From Castanea sativa (lineage: Eukaryota; Streptophyta; Magnoliopsida; Fagales; Fagaceae), in NCBI RefSeq assembly GCF_040712315.1, contig NC_134023.1, positions 65,053,257 to 65,117,256 on the forward strand: DNA of 64,000 nt. Direction: 5' to 3'. How positions within the stretch are numbered: the first letter of the stretch is position 1; every line of letters starts with the position of its first letter. The position numbers were made by a program, and so were the translations under genes. Positions 42,840 through 55,425 of this stretch are shown piece after piece. The notes under the pieces are model-generated. The model saw nothing but the letters and a program-made list of their open reading frames with translations. It ran no database searches and was not told the DNA's origin.

Positions 42840-44277
42840 GCTCACACTCTTATTCAGAATATTAGCCACCATCTCTAACAAGGAGTCCAGGGTACCTCTT
42901 CTTGTTCATTGTTGTTGAGTCTTCAACAAACATGGAACAAACAAGAAGGCTTTCAATTGCTTCATGCATCCGCTACTTCATCATTCTCTTCTTGGTTTGC
43001 TGCCAAGCAACTGATTGCATCATCAACAAGCTATCAATTTGATATTTGCTCCAACATGATACTCAAAAACTTTTTCCGGACACAGAAATCTGCCACAAGA
43101 CAAGTTGCAAGTTATGTAGACGTGGTCATCTAAAAAGAAACCAAAAATTGATGTGTTATTTAATTATATCTACTTACTCTTATTTTCCCCTCTATTGCAC
43201 AAAAGCACAATCCTCTAAGGTGGTGGAGTTCACAGTGGTATGAGATGATATTTGTTGCTCTTGTCTCTAATCTGCAAAAAAGGGTAACCTGGCATTATTA
43301 TGGATAAAACATCATATGATCATCTATTATCAAATTATTGTATGAAAGAAAAATGAAAAAAAAAATTTAACTGTGCTAACTTGAAATTACACGTTGAAAT
43401 TTCTGAGCTAACCAGTGTCTAATAATAAATGCATTCAAATAAGGTTAGTTCATTGTACATATGGTGAATTTTTCAATCTCATGGATATAGAAAGAATTCA
43501 AACACATAAGCAATGCTAAAACCATATTACGATGGAAATTCACCTAAATATTTTTATCATGATCTTCTTAAGAAATATTTTGAAAATCTTGCAAGTGAAA
43601 AAAACAATACTACAAATTTTGTAATTGACTTAAAATATGAAATAAGAGTTCTGGTTAAAAAATAGAAGATTGATTTAGACAAATTAAGACAGGACCATAC
43701 CTTCACCTTGAATTCCAATTTTTTCCTAGAAAAATGTTTACATATATAACTTGATTCAGAGAATGAAACTTATGGACCTGTCTCAATTACAAGACTCACT
43801 GAAGTAAGGACTAATACTAAGAAGGTGAGCATAATTGGGACATTAACATGGGAAACATAAGCGTTTGTGGGGTGTGGGGTGTGGGAGGCAAGTGCCAGAG
43901 TTCAACTTTTTAGGAGGGAGTTTCACACATATATACACTTAAATTAAACTATAATAAATGTCTATCTTGTATTAAAAAATTTAAATAAAACAAACAAACA
44001 AACCTTCTAATTTCTAAGAATTTTTTTTATACAAGTTACACATGCACCCAAAAGGGAAGTGGCCATGAAACCCTCTAAACAATTGCAAGCTAAAATGTTA
44101 ATAATCAACAAAGTCAACAAAAGAGAATGAACTGTAACTTTGCCAATACCAGTAGTCCATTCATTCAAAGACAAGAATAAATATTTTTAGTTCAAAGTAA
44201 ACAACTAAATTCCGTTAAACATAATATTATTTAGCATTCAATTTAAAGCCTTGTGACAACTAATGAGTTCCTTTAAT
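42840..44277 (-). repeat. NLR-tail duplication module, copy 3 (partial)
   Basis: Matches 5436-5960, 23900-24300 and 45750-46180, then, after a deletion, sequence like 25480-25640 and 47210-47400. Homology breaks near 44280. Confidence 0.65.
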
Positions 44278-44545
44278 TGAATCCGAGAGATCAAAGTCTC
44301 TGTTTCTCTTATATGATTATGTTCAAACTGATTACACAAGAAGGGAATAACAGTGCTATACTATTTATACTGGCATAAGCTGCACACTTACTCTATATTG
44401 CATTTTCTATTCTCGGCACGTGCTCTAAATCAAACTTAACCAAATCTGTTACAACTAATCTGAACCACTTAACAATAATTCAATAGCTTGCTAACAACCA
44501 AAACTAAACCAATCTGACTCCTAGCAATTTGGAAAATCTACAACA
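44278..44545 (-). mobile_element. Possible solo LTR
   Basis: On the minus strand the block would start TGTTGTAGATTTTCC, hold TATAAATA, and end CA, as a short Copia-type LTR does. Sister modules (25640 and 47395) lack it. No target duplication was found and the left edge is uncertain. Confidence 0.3.
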
Positions 44546-44939
44546 TCAAATTTTATTAATCAAAAGCCCAATTAAAATAAAACCATTTGAAGCATTTTTT
44601 TTATAGTACTTCAATAAAATGTTTGTTACTCCTACATGATTGTTGCTATGCTACGCTAAAGACGTGGAGTATCTAATTGAGGACGGAGCACTTCAATGAT
44701 CAACACTAACATAGAAGTATAAACAACGATAAGTTAGTTGCATCTGTTGCACTTGAACATACCATGAAAACAACGGCAACTACGTTCTTACAAAGATCTT
44801 ATATATCTAGCAGTCATAACATAAATCATCCATGGACATCTGACATTTTTGGTACCAAGATGGACAGTCGTTGACAAGACACATCGATTTTCAGACCAAG
44901 ATAGTGCCTCTTCTTTGCAAAAAAGGTCTCACTATCTCA
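44546..44939. other. Spacer resembling 20336-20600
   Basis: Non-coding. Partly similar to the sequence left of tail module 2 (for example the CTAGCAGTCATA/CTAGTCATATA region). No gene. Confidence 0.4.
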
Positions 44940-47900
44940 CTATTTGTCTCTAGAGATTGATCTAAACAGCATTTTTAAGCAATTGGCTCAACTTTAAAGC
45001 TTTTCTCCTCTATATAAACATGGATTCACAAAATGCACAAATAAAAGAAAGTAATTATGGACGCTTTAAACTAAAGGAGATAAACTATGAAAAACTCATT
45101 GTATAGCTCACAGCAACACTAAACATACTTAGAATTGCAAAATAAATCCAAAGAAATGGGAAAATAAAAAGGAAAGAAATAAAATCAAGCTTGCAAGTTT
45201 TTTTGCCAATGAAATAACCACAAAATAAAGGGGGTATAAATTACCTTTTCTAAATAACTAGCAAGAGAGAGAGAGATCAATAGAACAGATCCATTGATAT
45301 AGCAAATGTTTTCATGTCAATTTTTTGCAAGTGTAGAGAATAATAAGTTTATGCGAATATAAACAGAAAAATAGAAGAAAGAATCACACAAGAAGACAAA
45401 AGATTTACGTGGTTCGGTCTTAGGCCTACATCCACGGGCGGTTTCAAGAAAGTTTCACTAAGAAAATAAGGAGATTACAAATGTGACACAAAGACACTCT
45501 CATAGAACCCAAACCCATATACACCCAAAGAACTCTCACTCTCAATTTACAAGAGCCAAGGCTGAAGATATTTCATAAAGAGCCCACATATATATAATAC
45601 CCTAAGTAAAATGATTCAAATCCTAAACCAAGTACAGTACCAAACCAAAAAGAAATAGAGTCCTAGCCAAAGTCAATAAAAGGATTCCAAGTCAGATACA
45701 ATTCAAATTTGACTTTCACACTTGACATTCATGCTTGAATTCCCCACATAAGAATACCCCTCCCAGTTGGGGATAGGGCAGCTATTCTTGATGGTTGTTA
45801 GGTCTTCAACTACATGGAACAAACAAGAACTCCTTCAATTGCTTCCTTCACCCACTAATTCTCATTCTCTTCTTGGTTTAAAATCAACTTGATATCTGCT
45901 CCAACATAATACCTAAAACATTTTCTGGACACAAAAGTATGTCATAAGACAAGATGCAAGTTATGCGGACGCAGTCACCCAAATACAAAACCAAAAATTG
46001 ATGTTGTTCTTTTATTATATCCACTTACCCTTATTTTCCACTTTATTGCACAAAAGCACAAGTCCTCCAAGGTGGTGGACTTTGCAGTGGTATGAGATGA
46101 CATTTGTTGCTCTTGTCATCTAATCTGCGCAAAAAGAGTCATCTGGCATTTATTAGGAAAAAACTTAATATTGTATGAATGACAAATAAAATTGATTAAT
46201 TGTGTTAACTCCAATTAACAAGTTGAAAATTCTGAGTTGATCAATGCCTAACAAGAAATGCATTCAAATAAGGTTAGCTAATTGCACATGTGAATTGTTC
46301 ACTCTCGTGGAAGAAGAAAAAATTCAAACACATAATCAATGCTTAAACTAAATAAGATGGAACTTCACCCTAACATTCAAATGGTGATTGTCTTAAGAAA
46401 TATTTTGAAAATCTTGTGGGTGAAGAAAACAATTGTGCAAATTTAATTGAATTCTATATGAAGCTTTTGTTTCCTAAAGATAGTGAGTGCAAGTACCTAT
46501 ACTTAAATTTTATCCATTAAGCGAAAATAACTTCTTTCTCACAATATCTAGAAAGCATACTACAGACGTTTATCAACCAATCAAAAATTTCTATGATAAA
46601 CAATCCTTTTAGAAACTGATGTTTAAATGTGAGACAAACTAATCACCAAGGAGGACCAATAAAATCTCTGGTAACTCAGTTGAGGCAATAGGAATTCAGA
46701 AGCCCATTTTCCATGGGTTCTGAAAAGCTGCTACCATAAAATATTATCATGAGAAACCTTTGTAGTCATTTGAGTAGCAATTTTATTTGAGAAACAGGGA
46801 ACATTTCATAATTTCTAGTAAGGAAAAAATATCAAATAAGAGTCAGGTAGAAAACTAGGAGCTTCATTTAGATGGATTGAGACAGGGCCTTACCTTCACC
46901 TTAAATGCAAATTTCTGTCTAGAAAAGTGTTGACATATATAACTTGATTCATAGAATGAAACTGCTGGAACATGTGCTCAATCCCAATACTCACCTATAC
47001 AAGAATCACTACCAAGAAAGTGAACATAATTGGAAAATTAATATGAGCAACATGAAGAGAGGAGGTCCAATTAGTAACAATAATGTATTCATAATTTTAC
47101 TTGGGGACCCAAACAGTTGGAACATTACTCATTTGGAGTCTTTTGATTGATAGCTATAGTTATTTAGCAATCCTTTTATTCTTTTGGATATGTAATAAAA
47201 ATTTATTAACAAAGCTAAAATGTAAATAATCAACAAAGTCTACAAAAGAGAAGGAACTGTAGCTCTGCCAATACCAGCAGGCCACTCATAGAGAAGGCAA
47301 AATTAAGTTCATGAGTAGACAACTCAATGCCATTAAGCATGTGATTATTTGGCATTCCGTTTAAAGCCTTGTGAAAACTAATGACTTCCTGTTATTGAAA
47401 CTAGAAGGTGCGGATTCAAGTGATATGCCGTAGGTGTATAACTCTAATTGTCCACTGCTGGATTATTTTGTATGCCAAGCATCCTTAAGAATGTAAGGCA
47501 ATTTCAAAGATGAAAGCAAATGTCATGCTAATGAACTGAATGCACTCACCAAGCGATTGTTGTTCATGGAAAGTTTTAGGTGCAATCTCACTGGAAAATC
47601 ACATATTTCCCCTAAAAATCAGCTAGTCATTTAAACATGGATCCTGACAATGCTAATCTCTTATTTTCTTTAGAAGTTGTATATCAACCACATTTCTGTT
47701 AGAGCAAGATCAGATGGCTTTCTCATCAAAATATATGCATCATGTCTGGACCTTCCACAAATAGAGAAAATAGTAATATCAAAACCTCTTGTAGTAACTA
47801 ATGGCATCTTTAGTCCAAATTAATATATTTCTCTTGATAGTTCCTGTGACTAACTTCTATCAGAAGCTTTATGAATACTATTATGTAGGAATAAAGGTCA

Positions 47901-48400
47901 TACTTTGAGAATCACAAAAAATAATGTAGGAATAAAGGTTAATACTTTTGAGAAGCACAAAAAATAACATTTATGACAAAATAAACGTCACAGCGGTGAA
48001 AAGTCCAAGAATCATTTACCATGAAATGAAGCTATCTATGAAATCAGGGATAACTCTGCAGTCTGCTCTAACAAGAAGCTATGCTCTTCATTCATTAGAA
48101 CCTACCAAAGCTCTGTTTGAGAATGAAATAAAAACAGAATAAGAGAGGAAACTAATAAAATGCCAACGATATTGCAAATAAATTTCCAAAAAATGAAACC
48201 TAAATTATGTGAAAAGATTGAATTTGGTAATAACTGAGATAGTTACCTTTCCTTTTCTAATAGTTTGCTGCATAATCTTATAACCAGCTAGGTTTGAAGA
48301 AACATGCACTCTTAAGCTTGCCAGCTTCAGTATTCAATACTCCTCTGGCCTCGGCTAAAATCCAATCACCGATAAACTCACCATACACGATGAAAGGGAA
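44940..48400 (-). repeat. NLR-tail duplication module, copy 4
   Basis: The copy most similar to 22590-26540. It has no MITE at the position corresponding to 23366. No ORF is maintained across copies. Confidence 0.75.
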
Positions 48401-51145
48401 AAATGAATAGTTCATTTGTTTGGCTACCACTTTAAGCATTAACTATGATCTTAACCCAAGGCAACCCGCAATCTAAAAATTTATATAGTTAGACAAATAT
48501 GGTACTTTGATTTTTTCAATAAAATATAGGAACAACTTCCATTTAATTAAGAATGATTGATTCATTGTAAAAATTGAAATCAATTCCAAGTGCAGCACCA
48601 AGTAATATCCACCCCTGAAATTGTGAACTTCTAGAACACCAACTGTAGCACCTTTCTTTTCAATTAACACCAAGATACAAAAAAAAAAAAGGAGTAAATA
48701 CAGAAATTATTTTGTTAATGACAAAATAGTTCTTAGCAACTTAAATTTTGTGAATTTTTGTTGTAGTTGTCATCATCAATTGTAGATATTGCACAACACG
48801 AAAAAAGAATAAACACACACACACACACATATATAAACACAAATACTGCACAACAAGCTAATTTATGTACTATAGATGTATACGCTAGATTCACTCCACC
48901 ACTGCCCCCCCCCCCCCCCAAACACAAACATTACCACAATACCACCAAGTGCCAATTTTGACACTATCTACCTAGCGAGAAACCTTGGCATCCAGATACG
49001 CCACCTAATCAACTCAATATGAGATACCATGATATAAATAAGAAATAGATAAAAGGAAAATTCGCATATTTTGTTGAGTTGTAGAGAAAAAAAATTCTAA
49101 TACCATTAAGTTGTTGAAACCAAATAGTTTTCATTAAGCTCCATTTCTTGGAGAGAACAAAGAAGAAATTTTGATTTTGATTTCTATCGAGGATAGGGAA
49201 AAAACAATGATATGTAGACATAAGTTTTCATACCACTGAAATGGATCCCCTTTAGCATCTTTGTGGTAAGATGACACACTGATGAATTCCCAGTGTCTAC
49301 AAATATTTTGGCAATCCTCACTGGTGAGGGCACAAATATCAGTGGCCAATCCAACTCTCCAATACCCTGCATTGCTTCTTGCTTCAATCTCCTAAAAGTG
49401 ACATACCCACCTCAAAAATAAATAAAAACTACATCAACCCAAAAAGAAAATCTCCACAATCAAGAGATGAGAGAGAGAAAGAGGGCTCACCATCATTCAA
49501 GAGAAGCATGCAGAGAGCTAGTGCACGCTTATAAGCGTTGATCTTTCTCATTTAGCTTGGTTCAGACAAGGCCTTTCCTCCACCTTGTAAGTCAATTCCA
49601 GAAAATTGTTTACACACGCGCGCGCACACACACACATATATATAGAATGAAGCTTCCAAACACGTGCTAAATCCCCTGACTGAATGATAGGGCTCCTACA
49701 AGAAATGAAATTTTTTATTAAAAACCAAAAAGTGATGACAATTCAGTATCAAGACTATGTTTTACTATAGCTGGAAATAATTAATCATTTATTCTCTTCT
49801 GTTAGATAACTATATATATATATATATATCGGGAATTCAATCACAAAAGCCACAAATGTTTCACGAGTATCAATTCAATGCCATAATGTTGTTAGTTATT
49901 GAATTCCCAATGTATATCATTTGATTACAAGTGAAACCTCTGTTTCTTTGGTTTAGAAACATATTCAATTCAATTAGCAATTTACCAATTGATTCATACA
50001 TCAAGCGGTGCTTTTAATAAAACTAATTATTTGTAGACATGGTATTATTTACAACAAAAAAAAAAAAAAAAATTGAAGATATAATAGCAAGTTGGAAGTT
50101 CATATACAACAAGAAATTGAATCAACTGAATACCTGCACAACAAGCTAGTTCCTGCAGAATGGCTGCCAAATTTAATTCTTCCCACAATATTACCCTGAT
50201 ATCACTTTGTGGTTTGTGCCCAATTTTACTCTGTCCACATAGCGAGTAATGATGCATAGTTGCATATAAAACAAATCAACTCATCAACTCAATTCAAGAT
50301 ACAAAGACGTAATTTGCCAAAATGAAGAAATAGATTAAAGGGACTAGTGACAAAAGTAATAATTTGTTTACCATATTTCCAAAATAAGAAAAAAAATCAA
50401 AGATTGAAACCTAATCTACTCAGATTTATTTAATTAGAACATGTACTCCTATAGCAAGTGAAAATACAATAAAAGAAGCATTGATATTAGTACATAAATG
50501 GAATGCATCAAGTCACACATCAAAAGAATACATACAGTCATGTTGCTGATATCTGCAGAAAGAATAACTTCAACCCAGTAAATACTCAATGTGAGACTCA
50601 TTATACACCCACACAACACACACTTAGTCAATATCCAATAAAATCCAGGGCATTGCTTGTTGAGAAATCTCTCCTCCTATTCCTTCGGATAACACCTAGT
50701 GGCTAATTTTACTCTGTTTTACACAATGAGGAATGAAGCACCTCAAATACATCACCTCATCAACTTTATTCGAAACACAAACATGTAATTTCTTGGAATA
50801 AAGAAACTGATTTGGGAAAACTCACATATTCTTTTTCCTAACAGGGGAAGTTACAAATTAAGAAATGAAAATTAAAAATCATATGAGCAGATAAAAGAGG
50901 TTAAAAGGAAAGAGAAGAAAGAATGAGATAGTACCAATGGTTAGTTGTTGACTTATTGAACCACCCAAATGGTTTGATTAAGTTCCAATTATTATGAGCA
51001 AGTCTTCTGTGGTTCATTTGGTTCTTCATCTGAAATTCAATCACCGAGAAATATATTGAAATAGTCAACGAGAAAAAAATGAGAGTAAAGAAGAAAAAGA
51101 AGTTGAGTTTTTGATTTTCAATGAAACATTGGATAAAACGGTAGT
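48401..51145 (-). repeat. NLR-proximal tail module, copy 2
   Basis: Colinear with 26900-29609 and 52700-55425. It contains simple repeats: a C run at 48906-48919, AC/TA runs at 48815-48832, a CG/CA run at about 49615-49635 and (TA)n at 49811-49829. It ends with a 3'-UTR-like exon (50935-51029) next to the NLR stub. Confidence 0.7.
50935..51029 (-). other. Paralogous 3'-UTR exon of the NLR stub
   Basis: 95 bp bounded by a CAG acceptor (51032-51030) and a GGTAC donor (GT at 50934-50933). The length and borders equal those of the exon at 55206-55300. Confidence 0.5.
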
Positions 51146-51473
51146 TTAGTTAGATAACTCAGTTTGTTGCCGACGTAGATCCCCTTTCAAGTTTGGGATA
51201 TGAGCAATCTTTGGCCAATCTTTGCCTGTTTCTCTCTTGCATCTTTTCAGTAAGATGGGACAGCTAGTAATTTGTAGTGTATTCAAAGAGGTAAGACCCT
51301 GTATCCCTTTAGGTAATGATTTTAGTTTGGGGCAATCCCAAATATTTAGTGTATGCAAAGAGGTAAGGCCTTGTATCCCTTCAGGCAATGATTTTAGTTT
51401 GGGGCAATCCCAAATATCTAGTGTATGCTAAGAGGTAAGGCCACCCATCCCTTCAGGCAACGATATCAATTTT
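51146..51473 (-). pseudogene. C-terminal LRR stub of a third CNL gene
   Basis: Encodes the last three LRRs and the tail: SLPEGMGGLTS, an in-frame TAG near 51429, then LNIWDCPKLKSLPKGIQG, CPILLKRCKRETGKDW and HIPNLKGDLRRQQTE. This is about 85 percent identical to the end of the intact protein at 55426. Homology to NLR coding sequence stops abruptly at about 51466-51473, where a Mutator-type MITE begins. Everything upstream (CC, NB-ARC, most LRRs) is absent from the window. The stop codon and first 3'-UTR splice site are altered compared with the intact gene. It is a relic left by deletion or unequal exchange. Confidence 0.85.
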
Positions 51474-51474
51474 A

Positions 51475-51714
51475 GGATTTGGATCCGGTGCTATACTTAG
51501 GGTATTGCACCGGGTGCAATTGCTATCAATGGTTGAGATTGATAGTTGCAAAAAGCAACTTTCAATCTCAACCATTGATTAAAAAAAGTTAAGAAAAAAG
51601 TTAACAAAAGTAAAAAGTAAAAGTTTAAAAAGTAAAATGAAAAAAAATTGTGAGAGAGGGAAATGTGAATTGCACCTGATGTAATACCCTAGGTATTGCA
51701 CCGGATCGTAATCC
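51475..51714. mobile_element. Mutator-type MITE (240 bp) at an NLR rearrangement junction
   Basis: The ~45-bp terminal inverted repeats (about 38 of 45 positions match) begin GGATT and contain GATCCGGTGC, TAGGGTATT and GGTGCAA. Flanks TCAATTTTA (51466-51474) and TCAATTATA (51715-51723) agree at 8 of 9 bases, fitting a Mutator 9-bp duplication. A separate internal hairpin has 23-bp arms (51527-51549 and 51555-51577) with one mismatch and a 5-A loop. No ORF. To the left is NLR exon and to the right is tail-module sequence. Confidence 0.85.
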
Positions 51715-54700
51715 TCAATTATATATGGTAAGGAATGAGATAGTTACCATTCTTTTTCCAATAATTTTTGCATAATCTGATTACCAGCTAGGTTTGAAGA
51801 AACATGCACCCTTAAACTTGTTTCCTTTAGTAATGTTCCTCAGGGCATTTGCTAAAAGCTAATAACTGATAAACTCAGCATACCTGATGAAACCAGAAAA
51901 TTAAGATATAGCTGGACTTCTATTTGAATCAATGAAAAGGGGACTGAGAAAAGAAATGAATGAACCTACAGTGGAGTTAAATCTTCCTGAATAGATCTCA
52001 ATCTCTGGGATGTGCGTTGCTTGGCCCTCTCATGACCTATTTCCACCCAACATTTTCTCAAATAAGTAAGAAAAAGGTATACCATAGAAGTTTGAACACT
52101 TTTTCATGTTGTCTGATTATGAAAAATCAAAATCCTCATTGCCAGTAAGAACTCAATGGAATTTTTATATTCTATAACAGAAAGATATTTCTCTCTTTCT
52201 TCCTCCTCCCAACTTTCTCCCCAACAAAAGACAAACAAAAAACCTGGTTGCCACTCCCCCTCAATAGGTAAAGCTAAAACTGTAAGGGAAAAATTATCTC
52301 TGGATATTTGGAAAAAAAAAAACATAAATAAGGCTTAGAAAAATATACAAATTCAGGAAGTTTAAGTTGCAAATACCAAATACACCAATGAGCTTTAGCT
52401 CCAATGGCACATTCTTCCCTTACAAGACCTACCGGGTGTGTAAACTTGCAAATAAAAAAATAGCTACGTATATCATATAGTAAAGTATAATAGAAGCAGA
52501 AATTAAATCATTAGGTTCTTAGATGCATAGGCTCACCTCTCATAAAAGTCATGAAGGCTACTTACGTTCTTTATAAAAGCAATCATCGACATATATCAAT
52601 GCAATTATGCCACCTGAAACTACCAAAGATCACTTTATACATTTTGATAGACACCTGCACTTCTACTTGTCCTGTGCCAATGCATCTGATGTACAACAAA
52701 AAAATAATTGAAATTTGAATCTTAAATTTAAAGAGGTCACTAGCCCCTTAATCAAATTACTTGAATTCTTCTCTGAATCAAAGTGTCACAAAATGTAAGA
52801 GATGGCAGAAATTGTTATGGAGAGCTGCCAATATTAATCACCATTAACAAAATTTGAACTTACACAATGAAATTATGCCTCAGGTTCTGCTGCTAATGTT
52901 TATAGAAAGAACAGTTGATATTAAGTCTTTATTGGCAATAGCAGTAAATGTAATCGACACACACTGATATCTAGTTTTGTAATAAACTTATGAAGCATAC
53001 TAGTGTGTTATTACCTTTGTAACATTAACCTCTAGGAGTGTACAACAACTGCAAGGCAACCATCTGGAAAATGAAAAGTTCCTTTATTTGGGTATTACAA
53101 TGAGCAATAACCTACGGTCTTAAGTCTTAACCCAAGGCAACCTGCAATCTAAAAAATTGAAAGATTAAGAGAAATATGGTACTTTATTTTATCAATAAAA
53201 TATAGGAACAATTTCAAAATAATTAGGAATTATTAATTGATTTTAAATGGAGGTGGAGCGCCAAGTAAAATCCATTACTGAAATTATGAACTTCAAGACT
53301 CTAATTTCAACCTTTGTTTTCAATGAACACCATGATACTAATCAAAATAAAGAGTAAATGCAGATATAACTTAGTTATTTACAAAATAACAGTTAGCAAT
53401 TTAACTTAGGTTTTGTGAAATTCTGTTGTTAACATCATTATCACCATCATCTGTAGATACAACAGCAAATATCTGTAATGTAGGAATAGGTACCAGATTT
53501 AATCCTACAACCATTACCCTAATATCACCAAGTGCCGATTTTCACTCTATTTACACAACGAGAAATCAAAGCATCAAGATATATCACCTTATCCATAAAT
53601 TGTTTGAAATAAGAAATAGATGAAGGAAAATTTACATTATCTGTTTCCTAATATTTGAACAAATGATGTAAAGAAAATTCTAAACCATTGAGTTGTGATT
53701 TGTTGCAACCAAGAAGTTTCGATTAATCCACATTTTTTAAGTGCAGTTCTCTCTTCTCTCATGTGCTTCATTTGTTTCAAGATCTGATATTCATTAACCA
53801 AGAAAAAATTGACAAACTTGGAAAGAACAATGAAAATTTAGGATTTTGACTTCTATCAAGGACTGGGATAAAACAAAGATTTGTATAACAAGTTTTCTTA
53901 CTGCCCCTTCCAACTCTAGGATGTAAGCACAATCCTCACCTGTTTCCTTTTGCATCATTGTGGTGACACTGATGAATTTTCCAGTATTTACAACAGAGGT
54001 GTGGGAACAAATCCCTACAATCAATGATATTGTAAAATTGGGGCAATCGTGAATATCAATGGCCATTCTGCCTCTTTCATACACTGGATTGCTTCCTCCT
54101 TCAACCACCTAAAAGCTACACACCCACCAAATAAATAAAAATTAAATCAGCCCAAAACAATCCCCACAACCAAAAAAGGAAGCATACAGAGAGGAAGTGC
54201 ACGTTTAAAAGCATTGATCTTTCTCATTTGGTGAACTGGGACAAGGCCTTACCTTCAACTCATAAGCTGACTTCAGAAAATTAATTGTTTATAGAAATAG
54301 AATAAAGCTTCCAGTCACATTTGCTGAGTTCCCAGACAGAATGATACAAGGACTCCTACATGAAACATGAACATGATTAGAAAATTTTCACCAAAAACAC
54401 AGAGAAAAGAACCAATCAGTATCGAGATTTGTTTTACTATAGCTGGAAATATAATCATTCCATCGCTTCTGTTTGATAATTATTGATCCAAGAGAACCAA
54501 TCGGACCTAATTTTGAGAAATACATTAAAGGGACTAGGTGATAAAAGTAACAATTTGTTTATCATATTTCCAAAAAAAGAAAAAAAAAATTGAAACCTAA
54601 TCTACTCAGATTTATTTAATTAGAACATGCACTCCTATAGCAAGTGAAAATACAATAAAACAAGCATTGATATTAGTACATAAATGGAATGCATCAAGTC

Positions 54701-55425
54701 ACACGGTATGAGAGACCAATTTTTTATGTCAATTAGGATAGTGTATGAAAGTTACCTCAATGGTTGATCAAATCCTGAAGTACACACCAAAACAATACAT
54801 CCGGTCATGTTGCTGACATCTGCAGAAAGAATAACTTCAGCCTAGTAAACACCCAATGTGGGACTTATCACACACCCACACAACACACACTCAAAGTCAA
54901 TATCCAATTAAATCCAGGGCATCACAGCAACCCCAATCACTTGTTGAGAAAGCTCTCCTCTTATTTCTTCATACATCACCTAGTGGCTAATTTTACTTTG
55001 TTTTACACAATGAGAAATGAAGCACCTCATCAACTTAATTCGAAACACAAACATGTAATTTCTTAGAATAAAGAAACTGATTTGGGAAAATTCACATATT
55101 ACTTTTCCTAGTAGGGGGAAGTTATAAATTAAGGAATAAAAATTAAAAATCATATGAGTAGATAAAAGAGGTTAAAAGGAAAGAGAAGAAAGAATGAGAC
55201 AGTACCTATGGTTAGTTGATGAATTTTTGAACCGCCCAATTGGTTTGATCAAGTTGCAATTATTATGAGCGAGTCTTCTGTGGTTCATTTGGTTCTTTAT
55301 CTGAAATTCAATCACCAAGAAATATATTGAGATAGGCAATGAGAAAAAAATGAGGTAAAGAAGAAAAAGAAATTGGGTTTTTGATTTTCAATGAAACATT
55401 GGATAAAATGGTTTAGTTAGATACC
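51715..55425 (-). repeat. 3' tail of the intact NLR (tail copy 3, NLR-proximal)
   Basis: The left part matches 26380-26760 and the right part matches 26900-29609 and 48401-51145. It includes CATACCTGATGAAA (51891-51904), CTTACCTTCA-type donor-like strings (about 54248) and the 3'-UTR exon 55206-55300. Minus-strand splice-like signals recur at equal places in sister tails, suggesting a multi-exon 3' UTR. No coding sequence recognised. Confidence 0.7.
55206..55300 (-). other. 3'-UTR exon of the intact NLR gene
   Basis: The minus strand reads TGAG|GTATCT immediately after the NLR stop (donor GT at 55424-55423). A 124-bp T/C-rich intron follows, ending TTTCAG (CAG at 55303-55301). A 95-bp exon then ends CATAG|GTACT (donor GT at 55205-55204). 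The same exon, with the same length and borders, exists beside the NLR stub at 50935-51029. A second 3'-UTR intron must follow; its acceptor was not identified. Confidence 0.65.
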
